Assembly: GCA_029582165.1 (NCBI GenBank)
Contig: CM055870.1
Span: 12,579,332-12,643,331, forward strand
DNA length: 64,000 bases
Direction: 5' to 3'
Source: Portulaca oleracea
Lineage: Eukaryota; Streptophyta; Magnoliopsida; Caryophyllales; Portulacaceae
Every line of letters starts with the position of its first letter. The first letter of the stretch is position 1. Under the pieces are notes generated by a model that saw nothing but the letters and a program-made list of their open reading frames with translations, had not been told where the DNA came from and searched no databases. This document shows, piece after piece, positions 22,594 to 34,355 of the stretch. Made by a program: the position numbers and the translations under genes.

Positions 22594-22839
22594 GGCCCTC
22601 TTCTTTTATGCGGTATTTTGCGGAATGGCGTGGTGAGGTGTGGTGGAATTGTGATGGGGTGTGGTGGAATTGTGGTAGGTTATTGGTATGTGGGGTAGGT
22701 GAGGAGAGAAAATGTAAAAAGTAGAGGAGAAAAGTGAGGAGAGAGAAAAGTAATGATTTGCGGTAAAATGTGGTGGGTTGTGTAAAATTGCGGTAGGTTG
22801 TACCACCACAGTTTACCAACCGCAGAAAAGAACAGGGCC
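22594..22839. mobile_element. Tourist-like MITE, 246 bp, upstream of the SDI1-like gene
   Basis: The ends GGCCCTCTTCTTTT and AAAAGAACAGGGCC form a 14-bp inverted repeat with one mismatch. TAA flanks both sides (22591-22593, 22840-22842). The interior carries runs such as GTGGTGGAATTGTG and, on the other arm, TGCGGTAGGTTG. It lies about 1.34 kb upstream of the start codon. Confidence 0.8.
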
Positions 22840-22849
22840 TAACGCCTAC

Positions 22850-22861
22850 TGAATCTAGACA
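22850..22861 (+). promoter_or_regulatory. UPE-box-core-like site, distal to the SDI1-like gene
   Basis: TGAATCTAGACA matches all 12 bases of the 3' core of the UPE box as I recall it (AGRTWCATTGAATCTAGACR), the element bound by EIL/SLIM1-type factors in sulfur-starvation genes. The left 8 bases match poorly (3 of 8). It lies 1.6 kb upstream of the SDI1-like start, directly beyond a MITE that inserted between it and the gene. Confidence 0.35.
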
Positions 22862-23768
22862 CGAATATATGATTGATTAATTGAAAGCAAGTTTGAAAAA
22901 GAAAGAAGATAGTATTGGCATAGACATATATAATTGTATGATTGATTAAGTGCAACCAATTTTGAAAAAGAAAGAAGATGGTATTGGCTTGTGCTGGTAT
23001 TTAACTCAGCATATGATATTAATCGATTAATTTGATCTCGACTGAAAAGAGTCCACATTCATACTGTCTAAATTGATAAAAAGTTTTCGTAAGATACAGA
23101 AAAAAATAAGTTACATACCTATATTACGTAATGCATGCTTCTATATATGGACGGCATCTACAAGCACTAAGGAATGCAGAGAGTGAATTCCGAAAATTTA
23201 TAATAGTTGTTAATTATGACCAATATTACAATGAAAATAATATTTATTTATAAATGCGTCAAATTTTATCGTTGTTATTAATCTTTTTTTATTTAGTATA
23301 ACATTAAAAATATGTTTTCTTAATTAAAATTTCTTTTTATGAAATTTCTTAAAATTTATATATCTTAACTCTAAGTTTTTGCCTAGTAAACAAGCATATT
23401 TTGAAAAATATTTATTTTAAAATTTTTTAAAATAAACTAAAATTTTAAAAAATTACAATTTATATTAAATAAGAAGGCTAATGGTAAAGATAAAATTTGA
23501 CACATGTACGAGTAAGATTTATTTTACTCAAAAAAAAGATTTATTTTACTCAAGATGATTGTCTCAATTTACAACCATTATTAGTGGATCCAATATTGAA
23601 ATACATTAAATTAGATTCTAGAACACAGAAATCTCCTTGTACATCATTCATCACGCAACCTCGTAACTAGAAAATTCAGTTACCCTTAAATTTAGGTATT
23701 TCAGTCAATCTTAGATAAATGGAGAGTGAAATTTTTCAAAGGAGGTATAATATACTAATTTCTAGTAA
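22862..23768. other. AT-rich intergenic sequence
   Basis: Contains two diverged copies of a segment around GATTGATTAA...GAAAAAGAAAGAAGAT...GTATTGGC (about 22870-22920 and about 22931-22990), a local direct repeat of period about 61 bp. Otherwise no feature is recognised. Confidence 0.5.
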
Positions 23769-23789
23769 TTTCAGGGCAGTTCTTAGATG

Positions 23790-23807
23790 GTAGTCCCGCG
23801 GGACTAC
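23790..23807. repeat. Perfect 18-bp GC-rich palindrome
   Basis: GTAGTCCCGCGGGACTAC is its own reverse complement and stands in strongly AT-rich DNA. A shorter relative, CTCCCGCGGGAG, lies at 25576-25587. The adjacent sequences share weak inverted similarity (GACTACACA against GAGCACAGA). They may be the two ends of one decayed element of about 1.8 kb that encloses the 190-bp tandem array. Confidence 0.45.
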
Positions 23808-24129
23808 ACATTTTGTCTGTACTGCCGCTGCCCAAATCCACACATGAGACCGGCCCATTAAAAAGAAGTGGCTCTCTGATTAAGCATTTGTTTAGTATAG
23901 TTTAATGAAGAAAAGTATTATAATGTTAACTTGGCCAAGTGGCTTTACTGTACATGTGTTTTTTATATATTTTATTTTTTTACGTTGTAATTTTTTATTA
24001 AATTAATGTGTTTCTATCTACTGAAAATTTAGATCCTTTTGTTTTTCTCAATATTTTATTTTATTATTCTTATTTTTTTTGTCTATTTTATTCTTTCTTC
24101 TTTTTTATTTTTTCCTTTATTAATGAAAG

Positions 24130-24750
24130 ATTAATTTGTGGATAAACTCATTTGTACACTAAGTTTTATAGGATAAACTCTTTTGTACCCTAGAGCAAAC
24201 TCCTATGCACACTAACACAGAATCATTTGCACACTAATTTTTTGTGCGATAGACTCATTTGCACACTAATTTTTTGTGCGACATACTCATTTGCACACTA
24301 ACACATACTTCTTTGCACACTAACATAGACTCCCTTGCATACTAAGTTTTTGTAGGATAGACTATTAAACTCTTTTGCACACTAATATTTTTGTGGGATA
24401 AACTCATTTGCACTAATACATACTCCTTATACACTGACATAGACTAATTTGCACACTAATTTTTTGTTCGATAGACTCATTTGCACACTAACACAGACTT
24501 CTTTACACACTAACTTAGACTCTCTTGCATACTAAATTTTTGTAGGATAGACTATTAAACTCTTTTGCACACTAATATTTTGTGGGATAAACTCATTTGC
24601 ACTAATACAGATTCCTTTACAGACTAACATAGACTAATTTGCACACTGATTTTTTGTGCGATCGACTCATTTGCACACTAACACAGACTTCTTTGCACAC
24701 TAACATAGACTCCCTTGCATACTAAATTTTTATAGGATATGCTCTTTTGC
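24130..24750. repeat. Higher-order tandem array, 190-bp period
   Basis: The array is built from short units around TTTGCACACTAA...TAGACTC (about 28-40 bp). These are organised in a 190-bp higher-order repeat: TTGCACACTAACACAKACTT starts at 24291, 24481 and 24671. About 3.2 higher-order copies are present. The flanking DNA to about 25250 still holds decayed TAGTGTGTAATAA-like units. Confidence 0.85.
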
Positions 24751-25395
24751 ATGCTTATTAGTGTGTAATAACATATTAATTAATTTACATAAGTATTATA
24801 CTTAATGTGCAATGATATATTAATTAGTTTGCATACATAGTGTGTAATATATAATAATTAATTAATGTGTGTATAAGTATTATATTTAGTGTGTAATAAT
24901 GTAGATATTTGCACACCAAGTGTTATATTGTTGTACACCGATTATAACATTTATGCACACTATACATATGATTCATTTGGTGTGCAATAAACTAAAATGA
25001 TACCAAAAAATAGGACACAAAATTTAAAACGATGAGTAAAGGCATTGTGGAGATAAATATGGAGAAAACTTGAAACAAAGGGGAAAAAATAAAATAGAAT
25101 GAAATAATAAATAAAGCTTGATATACTAGTGTTCGTGTTTCCATAAGTTCTTTTGTTAGTGTACAACAATACAATATTTGATGTGTAAATGTGTTATATT
25201 TAGTGTGTAATAATACGATATTTGGTGTGTAGAGGTATTTTATTCTTAAAAAGGTATATTTTAATTTTATTTAATATATATTGTTAGTATTTATAGATTT
25301 TATAAAAAGCATCACGAAAATATACAAGCATAAATAAATGGCGTATAAAAGAAAGATTAGAATGAAATTAGGTGAACAATAATGGAAATTATCAA

Positions 25396-25465
25396 GATTT
25401 GAACACATGACCTCTCCCCCTAATTCTCCCTTAACCCCAGGCAACCACTGAGCTATATCCATCGT
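25396..25465 (-). mobile_element. tRNA-derived SINE head or tRNA-like relic
   Basis: On minus, GGATATAGCTCAGTGGTTGCC contains a pol III A box (TAGCTCAGTGG, 25445-25455). GTTCAAATC (25396-25404) fits the B box. Spacing of about 41 bp is within the tRNA/SINE range. The intervening sequence does not fold into a proper anticodon arm, and no 3' acceptor sequence pairs with the start, so it is not a working tRNA gene. The SINE body and tail are not evident. Confidence 0.45.
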
Positions 25466-26097
25466 CTTGTTTTTCATTGTAAACAAATGTTATAAAGAAA
25501 AATTTGAAACGCGAAATACAAAGCAAAAAGCTGACATCATGCTGATGCATAGCAGAAGGAGGGGGAGGATCTGTGCTCCCGCGGGAGGAGGTAATAATTT
25601 TCGTGGTCACGATAGAATATGTGATTTTGTCAGATTTGGACTTCACAAAAATAAATTAGGAGAAATATTTTAATAGGGAGTGCAGAATAAAACTACAATA
25701 TCTCCAATAAAAAAAAAAAAGGCTACAATATCATTGCATCATACAAGTATATGCAACCATTTCTATGATACTGTCTTCTCTTTATTCTTAAAATAGTCGT
25801 TTAGAGGTGAAGAGATACTAAAAAGTAGGGCAATTGAAGATAGATTTACATCAACAAAGTCAACCCTGTAGTAGTGATTTGCGTTGGAAATAATAGAAGT
25901 AATTATTTATAAGGGAAAATATATTTTTAAAAATAATAAATATTACATAAAAAAATATTGTAATAGGTATTGTGAAATTTACAAAAACAAGGTTACTCAA
26001 AACAAAAATTATTGTAAAATAGGAGGGAGTAGCAATTTATCATGCTCCTTTCTTTTGTCAATCTTTTTTTTTTTTTTGAGGGCAAAGCGGAGACCAA

Positions 26098-29000
26098 TTA
26101 TATTGCAGATAAGATAACTCCCGAGGCATCAGTGGCAACCAAATCTGCTACCACCGATGGACAAGAGGAAACCCAAAAGAAAGAAGACAAAGTTTCTACA
26201 GCAAAAAAAGCAAGTCTATGAGCTACCTTATTGAGGTTTCTCCTACAAAACGAAAACTTTACTAAATCAAAAAAAGGAATTAAATCATGACAATCCTTAA
26301 TTAGATCTTCAGCTCCCGGTTCGATTCTTTGACCATTGTGAACAGCTTCAAAAACGTTGAGGCAGTCAGTCTCTAACACAATCCGATTCAACCCAAAATC
26401 CCTAGCCATAATCAAGCCTTGTCGAAGAGCACCGGCTTCCATGGCTTCCACCGACCATGGTACTTCCCTGTATACCACCTGCGCCCCTATCACCACTCCA
26501 TTGTGATCTCTAGCAATTGCACCCCAAGCCCCCACCTCTTTTCCCCTAACTGTTGCATCCACATTGACTTTCTACCATCCCACTTCAGGTTTCTGCCATT
26601 GTCCCTGTTGTTCACTAGTGGTCGGTTTCTTCACATCAGTACTTCTGGCTTGATGATACCTTTCAAACAAACTCACAGCTCCATTCGCAACCTCCATTGG
26701 GTCTAGCCTAACTCCTTCAAGTCTTTGTTTATTTCGTGCCCCCCAGATGAACCAGAGGATGGTGGAGACTAGCCCCCCTCTATGAGCATCCATTTTTTCC
26801 AACAACACATTCAATCCATTTTCCTGTGTCAGTGAAATCTCTTTTATGCACATCTAATCTAAGAACCGACAGCTTCCACACCACTTGAGACCAACAACAA
26901 TCCAGAAAGATATGGTCGTTGGTTTCATAAGCATCTCTACACATTCCACAGACAGGGTCGACTTCCATACCTCGTTTGTAGAGATTCACCTTAGTGGGTA
27001 AAGCATCTCTCCAAGCTCTCCATGTTAAATGTCTCGCCTTAGGGACAGCTTCAGTCTGCCATATGGGCCACGCCCCTTCTTCATTGCTCTTGGAGCTCGA
27101 ACTCACCTGTCCATTCAAGCTGTCCAGCATACGTGCTTGCCAGTAAGCAGACTTCACAGTGAAAACTCCATTCTTTGTCAAACTCCAAACCATCAAATCC
27201 TTCTCCCCTCTTCGGTTCAACGGGATTGACATGATTTCCCTTCGGATATGCACTGGAAAGCATAAACTCAGCAAATCACCTCTCCACTCTCTGTTATCCG
27301 CATCAATGAGCAAGTCTACTGTCGCATCCGCAGGCAAGAAATTGATATCCGACGTTACTCGGCCACCAGTTATCCCAGAAATCCAGCAGTCCTCCCATAT
27401 CTTAATGGATCTTCCATTACCCACTTTCCATCTCATTCCCGATTTTAGGTTGGCCCTCGCACCCAAGATGCTCCTCCAAGAGTAGCTAGGTTGAAACCCT
27501 AGCTGTGATGTCCAAAAGTCTCCATTTGGGAAGTAACGAGCCTTAAAGACTCTAGCTGCTAAGGAATTTGGCTGTTGAACCAATCTCCAGGCTTGTTTTG
27601 TCAGGAGGGCCATGTTAAAACACTGGAAATCACGAAAGCCCAGCCCCCCTTTCCTCTTAGCTTGACAAAGTGTCCCAGGCCACCTAGTTAATGGGTCTCT
27701 CTTGCCCATTACTCCACCAAAATTTTCTACACAAGCTAGTAATTTCATTACAGACTGATAATGGTATCCGGAAGCACTGTATTGCATAGGATGGTATAGC
27801 TTGGATAACCGCCTTCAGTAGAATCTCCTTCCCCACCCGTGACAGTACACTTTCCTTCCATCCCTTGAGCTTTTTCCGGATTCGATCCTGGATATTGTTG
27901 AATACCTGTTTTTTTGAGTGGCCGATATAGGTCGGCATCCCAAGGTATCTCTCATGTGATTCCACAACCTTAAAACCTAATCTCTCTTGGAGCATGTTCT
28001 TCTGTTGTTCGCACACATTTCGGCCATATGAAACCTCAGATTTATCCACATTGATCATTTGTCCAGAAGCGAGCTCATAGATGTTGAGGGTATCGAGGAC
28101 CTTCTGGGCTTCCTCCATAGTAGCTCTTACGAAAAAAACACTGTCATCGGCAAAGAATAAATGAGACACAAGAGGAGCATTCCTGGCCACCTTAATACCA
28201 TGAAGGAGGTTTTGATCCACCTTATGTCTGATTAGAGCCGAGAGTCCTTCAGCACAAATTAGGAACAAGTAAGGGGAAAGGGGATCACCCTGACGAAGAC
28301 CTCTATGGGGAATAATGACATCAGATGACACGCCATTGATAAGGATCTGGTAGCTGACCGTGGAGATGCATCTCATGATCACATTGCAGAAAGCCTCATC
28401 AAAGCCCAAAGCAAACATCATATCTCTTATAAAAGACCATTCAACCCGATCGTATGCCTTACTCATGTCGAGCTTTAAAGCCATATGTCCCTTTTTCACC
28501 TTCTTTGGTCTCTTACGTAAATAGTGGAAATGTTCGAATGCCACTAGGATGTTGTCAGTGATAAGTCTACCTGGAATGAAGGCACTCTGGGTTTCATGAA
28601 TGATTTATGGGAGGCACATCCTTAGTCTGTTAGCGACCGTTTTGGAGATAAGCTTGTAAATCACGTTACACAAACTAATAGGTCGAAAATCCTTGGCAGA
28701 CTGGGGAAGCTTTAGCTTGGGAATTAAAGCAATGAATGTGCGGTTTACACACTCAGGGGATCTGCCATGGTTAAGGACATCTAGTACAAAGGAAGTAACC
28801 TCATTCCCAATAATATGCCAGTAGGTTTGGAAAAAGATGGGAGGCATACCGTCTGGCCCAGGGGCCTTTGTAGGATGCATCTGTTTGAGGGCCACCAACA
28901 CTTCCTCCGCAGTATATGGGCGCCGGATCTTGGCATTCATCTCCTCCGTGACTAAAGGCTTTATTAGGCGAGTAATCGGAGCGAAATCCACCACCTCCTG

Positions 29001-30232
29001 GCCTGTAAAGAGGTGCTCGAAGTAGCGGACAAAAACACCTTCAATCTCCCTTCCATCTTCTTGCCCCCCTCCTCTTTTATCTAGAATTCTCCGGATTTTG
29101 TTTCTGCTATGTCTTTGGGTAGCCTTCCCATGGAAGAACTTTGTGTTTCGGTCCCTTTCCTTCAGCCATGATTGTTTGCTCCTTTGAGCCCAATAGCTTC
29201 CTGCTTCTCTTCCAACTCCTCGATCTGTCTACCCATCTCCTTTAAATGAGCAAGATTGGATTCAGTGGGCTCCAGTTTCTGGACCTCGAGCGTTTCCTGA
29301 CCCAGCTCTCGCAAGGTTCGGAGCATGGATCTGGTATCGGCTCCCACATGGTGGTCCAGACTTTCACAGCAAAATTGCAACTTTTGACCAATTCCTAGCC
29401 CATTTTGTTTGGCCCAACAATCGGTGATAGCCTTCTCACTCCTTGGATCATTTACCCATATTTGTTCAAAGCATTTGGGCCTGGATTTTGACATATTGGG
29501 CCAAGAGCTCTTCGAATGGGTTAAGCTTTCCAGCACAATGGGAACATGGTCTGATTGCCTTTTGTGTACATGTCATACAGTGTTCCATGTAAAGAGATTG
29601 CTCCATGCATCATTCCCCAGAAATCTGTCTAGTCTTTCTCGCACATGCCCCACACCTTCCCTCCCATTGCTCCATGTAAAAGGAATTCCCTCAAAATTGA
29701 GATCTCTGAAACCACAAAAGTCCACTGCATCCCTGAAACCTTCAATATCCTTTACGTTTATCGGATGACCACCCATCTTTTCATCCTGCCTGAGCATCCC
29801 ATTAAAATCACCTCCACAAATCCATGGGAAACTATTAGTCCCTCCCAAGCTCTTCAGAAGGTCCCACGTCAAATGTTTGTCCTCCTCACGCGAGTAACCA
29901 TAAATGCCTGTGATTCTCCATTCCCTGGCTCCCATAGGGTTTACCTGGTACATATCAATAAAATTCAATGATTTCACTTCCAGATGTAGATTCATTGAAC
30001 CCCGCCAGAACAAAGCCAAACCTCCACTTCGAGAACGCACATCACCTTCACAACTAACATAAACGCCGCCTTCCATATTAAAAGTGTTCCTCAATCTTGA
30101 TATCTCCCATTCCTTTAATTTCGTTTCGCTAAGGAACACAATATCGGGATCTTCCAAGAAAATGAGGCACTTCACACCTCTCACTGCACGTGGGTTCCCA
30201 AGCCCACGGCAGTTCCACATCAATATTTTCAT
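26098..30232 (-). pseudogene. LINE D ORF2: endonuclease, RT, zf-RVT, RNase H, broken
   Basis: Starts at ATG 30232. Endonuclease, 30232-29570 (SETKLKEWEI, CGGDFNGM). RT, 28994-27684 ([49 protein letters not shown]). zf-RVT near 26990-26890 (CGMCRDAYETNDHIFLDC). RNase H, 26562-26098 (VDATV, EAMEAGALRQ, ETDCLNV). The final catalytic Asp position is lost (HRLAFFAVE where LINE C has HELADLAV). Stops or shifts occur near 29570-29540, 29160-28995, 28604, 27780, 26850 and 26570. The copy is inactive and older than LINE C. Confidence 0.9.
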
Positions 30233-30239
30233 GGCTGTT

Positions 30240-30855
30240 CGCGGGGCTGGGGCTCAGCCTCCGCTACTTGTATTTGAAAACAAACCTCGTCCTCACTCCT
30301 TTCTTGCCGGAGTTTCTTCGACATTTCCACCTCCATGTCCTCCCTGTCGTCCACCGCCCTTTTATTTCCTACTATATTGTGCCCTGTGTGGCGTCTAATA
30401 CTAGCCTCCTTGTTAACAAGTCTCTTCCATCTCCCACCCAAACTTCCATGTTCCGAAGGTAAAGTGTTTTTTCTGTATCCTTTGCATTCACGTGTGCATG
30501 CTCCTGTTCATTAGTGGCTGAGTGGTTATCATTCACTTGTACTTCTTCATCATTCTTGTTTTTCTTGCCCTCAGTTTCTTCTCCATCGTCCCTCACCTTA
30601 CTACCACTTCTTCGACATTCGGAGCGTCTTTGTCATTATCCCACCTTGGCTTGAACACCAATTTTCTTGCTACTCCACTTTTTGTTTGCCTCTTGCCTGA
30701 ATTCAGCCCCCTCCGTGCCTGCCACGGCGAGGCCTTCATCCAATCCCCATAGCGCTTTGCTGGAGCTTCCCCTTCGTTCTCGCTTTCCTGACAATCTTTA
30801 TCGTTATGCCCTAATCTTCCGCAAACATAGCAGATAGTCGGCAGTCTCTCATATT
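30240..30855 (-). pseudogene. LINE D ORF1 3' part with CCHC zinc knuckle
   Basis: On minus, from the junction at 30855: YERLPTICYVCGRLGHNDKDC (CX2CX4HX4C), then SPWQARR and a basic/acidic tail. The frame is interrupted by a stop near 30600 and continues in other frames to the ORF2 start. The N-terminal DUF4283-like half is missing because of the truncation. Confidence 0.75.
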
Positions 30856-30995
30856 GTTTGGTGTCTTATGTTTGCCTTGTCCCGAGTGGGGACGGCGGTA
30901 ATACCTCAACCCTTGGTGTTCCGCTGCGCTAATCACAGGGTTAGTTGATGGTTTATGTTAATCTTGTGGTTAAGGGTTTCGGGGTGTTACAGTTG

Positions 30996-31007
30996 TGGTA
31001 TCAGAGC
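30996..31007 (+). other. Primer binding site (initiator tRNA-Met), LARD copy 1
   Basis: TGGTATCAGAGC, complementary to the 3' end of initiator tRNA-Met, lies 4 bp after the LTR end TTACA at 30991. Minus-strand DNA synthesis would start here. The same site recurs in copy 3 at 59552-59563. Confidence 0.9.
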
Positions 31008-32012
31008 GGAGTTATAAGAAGGATTTGAGGATTTAGAAATTTCTAAGCGATTGTGAATACATTCGTGAAGTATGGATATTGGGTGTGTGACATATGTGTC
31101 CCTTATGGGTATATGTACCTTTATGGATTGAGATTGGGAATATGTGAAGTGTATTGGGATGGATGTTGAGCATGAAGCTCCAAATGAGTATATGAAGTGT
31201 AAATGTTTTCTCTTGCAGGTTTGAAGAATATGAAAAATTTGGGGATAGCTCTATTTATAGGGGAAGTGCTGCCGAAATTTCTGCAGGAATTAGAAAGTTT
31301 AGTAGCGAGTTTAAGAAAACTCAAGTACACGTTGTGTTTAACTTAAAAGATTGATATGAGTGAAGCATGTGATGTGTATAAGTGCCGTTGTGGATGCAGA
31401 GCACGTTGAAGAAATCCTTAATGGAGACTTTAGTCATCCAAATAAGAATTTATAAGTCCAATTCCAAGTGGGATTGAGGTAGAGCTCAAATTAGGGGCTA
31501 AATGCCTTACCAAGGTGTATAGTGAAATGTTTAAAGATGTTTATATGATACAAATGATCAATATGATCCAAGGATAGTAAGTAAGGTCACGATAATCATG
31601 AGATGGAACAAGAGTTCCTTTCTAAGATAAGTGAGGTTCAAGTTGGTTGAGTCTCGGACCTTGCCTCAATTTTCATTCGTTTAATTCTTTCAACAAAGTC
31701 TATCAACGTCAAAGTTATTAAAACTTTTTATCAACGTTACATAGAACATAGATGGATCACAATCGTGACCCTTTTTCCCAACCTCTTCACGATGTTACTG
31801 GAGCCCAAAACCAACATCCAAGTCCATCTCAAGAAGTTGCAAAACGCCTTTGATATCCATTGTGCGGCTAATCCGCAATCTGAGTATCGCAATGATGAGT
31901 GCCGAGCTTGTTGCTTGTTGCTTGTTGCCACCCTTCCCCACGAGAGCCCGTGGGATGATGTAAGAAGCCGCTACCGTCAGCTACTCCTTCGGGGAGAGCC
32001 CGGTCGACACGC

Positions 32013-32402
32013 ATGGTGCCTCAATTCCTTTGGGGCATGGAATCAGATCGCATTGGAAGTTGTTATCATTCAAGCTGCTCATTCTATGCGTCTACACGTG
32101 GCGAGCTAGGGCCTTTTCTACACGAGATGCTATCGTTGCCTGCTCCTCCAAACGCAGGACTAACCCCTCCGCATGTTTTTCCTCCACCAGCGGATGAGAT
32201 CCAACTTCGTTTCACACCCCTTATCACGGGTCGTCCGACACCTCCCGTTCCATCCCCACGATGCGGGTCATCACCCTCGGAGCATGAACCCGCGGAGGAA
32301 GAAGATCCTAACATGGATCCCGACGAGCATGAAGTCAACCAAGAGCCTAAGGGTACTAGCGACTATGGTCAAGGGACACCTCATCATGTGAATCTACTCT
32401 AA
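32013..32402 (+). CDS. Short open frame conserved in LARD copies, doubtful
   Basis: A 129-residue frame (proline-rich middle LITGRPTPPVPSPR, acidic tail EPAEEEDPNMDPDEHE) is present in all three copies (also 53689-54057 and 60546-60935). The three copies are so alike that conservation of an open frame is weak evidence of selection. Upstream, ATG at 31750 opens a gag-like start (MDHNRDPFSQPLHDVTGAQ) that stops after about 33 codons. It may be the worn remnant of a Gag N-terminus. No domain is recognised. Confidence 0.25.
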   Translation: MVPQFLWGMESDRIGSCYHSSCSFYASTRGELGPFLHEMLSLPAPPNAGLTPPHVFPPPADEIQLRFTPLITGRPTPPVPSPRCGSSPSEHEPAEEEDPNMDPDEHEVNQEPKGTSDYGQGTPHHVNLL

Positions 32403-34340
32403 TTGACTTCTGTGCAGGAATAGCTAGAAGCTAACCTTTGCTAAGCTAGATGACTGTATTAACCTTTGTGGTTGACCGATTCCTTTGTCTTAAGGTCACC
32501 TCTTGTAACTAGTTAAACTATGCTAATTTTTGGGACCTTCCTATGTTTTTGGGTAAAGGGAAGCATTGGAAGTAATTTGGGGACTTTGGAATTTGTTTAG
32601 TGTTGAAATGTATTTCGGATATGGTTGAAAAAGGGGATACCCTAAGGACGAATGGGAGAGGCATCCTCATATTCTTGGATGTTTACATTGGCATCATATG
32701 TTGAAGGTTTTTAACTAGCAAGTACTTGTGTTAGACATATGGGGCGATGAGTTTTACGTTGTGGTAGGGCCGTGAGAAGTTTGACGGGAGTTCCCTTAAT
32801 ATACGAACATGCATAGGGACCTTATAGTCAGGCGAGGCGAGGAAGACCTTATGAGAATGCATTCAACTACAAACCAAAAGTATATACAGAACAAGTTATA
32901 AAGAGGTGATGGCAATAAGTTATGTTGAATAAGGGTATACTCCGTGGTAATGTTGGAATATGTTTCAAAGATCGGGGAAACCAACTTGAACTACAAGGTC
33001 CTCAGCCCAACTTAGGAACAGCTACACATCCTGAGTCATCCCTAGATTCTATCACTTCTAATCCACCACTATACCCTGACATTTTAGGTTTTTATGCAAG
33101 AATTGCTTAGGCACATACCCGTCTCGCCACTAGGATAGACGAAGCTATTAATGAACAACCATCGTGAGGACCAAATCTCTTCTGTATGACTTTTATACTT
33201 CAAGTTCATCGCTCAATTTCGATTTTTATTCCCTGCCCTCAGTGTGCTTCCCCCTAGTAAAGGTTACTCCCTCATCGCAATATTAAAATCCAAGCTTCTC
33301 GTTACCTACCATGGGTCATTCTCAAGAATTCTTATCAGATCCTATCGTTGTTACCAGTCCAGTATGTTAAGGCATTCAATAACTTGCCCTTATCGACTTG
33401 TTATCAATTCTCGATCAATTCCTTCATGACCATTACCCGCTTATGACTCCTATTCACTCGTTATTTCTTCAGAATTAGACTTTATTTGATTCATATGACC
33501 CTTTTTACTCGCTAAGATTTATCTTTTCGTGTGATGGGCATGTTCTATCATGAATCAACACTATCTTCAAAGCTTAGCTTCCACAAAAGTCATACTTTGT
33601 TTTGGATCAATAACTTATGCTCTATCATTCCAGAAAGTTACTACAAAGTATTCATACATTCCAAACTTTAATTGTCTTAATTCGGAAATTAGAAGACCGA
33701 TCCTGATATCTTTCCTTTCCAAATCAAGCTCATTTCGATGTACTTATGAATTTCCTTGTTCATGAAATCATTGTAATCATCATCTTTGTCAAATATGCTA
33801 TCTTTTGTTGATCCTCGTTTCCTTAATGGATATACATGTGTCGTTGGACTAAAGAATACCTATATCCCTCCACGTAGTCTTAAAGCTTTAAATCTATCAG
33901 TGTAAACCTTTGCTTTGTTGTTAACTTCCAAAATTCATGTTTCTACCTCTTATTGATGATATCTTCCTGTTATCATGTTTCCCTCCGTGCCTGTTGGTGT
34001 CTTCTATAGGAAATAGATGTCAGGAGGGAAGTTTAATAAAGTAAGGAAAGGTGAAATGCAAAAGTGTTAGTTTATGTGGAATTACCGAGGTACCTGAGGT
34101 AAAATGGGAAATGTAGTGAAGCAGATGTTCAAGGAGAATACTAGGGTCCTACGAGTCAAGACTTTTTCGATTAAGTTGTTCATAAAGTCAAGAATATAGA
34201 ACGCTTGGAGAAAGACTAGCTCTTCTTCCAGAGGAATAAAAGTCATATGGGTACATCGGAGAAAGAAAAGCTACCCACACATCTTTTACTAATATCAAAC
34301 ACAATGGAACTAACAAGAAGTTTCGGGGACGAAACTTCTT

Positions 34341-34355
34341 TTAAGGGGGGGAGGG
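34341..34355 (+). other. Polypurine tract, LARD copy 1
   Basis: The purine-rich run AAGGGGGGGAGGG immediately precedes the LTR start TGTAACGACC at 34356; it would prime plus-strand synthesis. Identical runs precede 56012 and 62888. Confidence 0.8.

Larger units (their letters stand above)
26064..30855 (-). mobile_element. LINE D: 5'-truncated L1-type LINE with RNase H
   Basis: Runs on minus from within the ORF1 zinc-knuckle region (30855) through ORF2 to an A tail (T14 at 26064-26077 on plus). It is related to LINE C: both ORF2 starts read MKIL.WN.RGLGNPRAVRG. The 5' end passes directly into the LARD LTR at about 30855. No target duplication matches between the two sides, so a deletion or recombination, not simple insertion, made this junction. 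Confidence 0.88.

Noticed and set aside
22568..22819. Minus-strand frames at 22.6-22.8 kb
   Set aside because: They lie entirely within the 246-bp MITE and reflect its repeats (His/Thr/Pro-rich).
24130..24750. CRISPR-like array
   Set aside because: The repeats are contiguous with a nested 190-bp period and no unique spacers, in a plant nuclear context. It is an ordinary tandem repeat.
25396..25465. Functional tRNA gene
   Set aside because: A and B boxes are present but no acceptor stem or anticodon arm can be formed.
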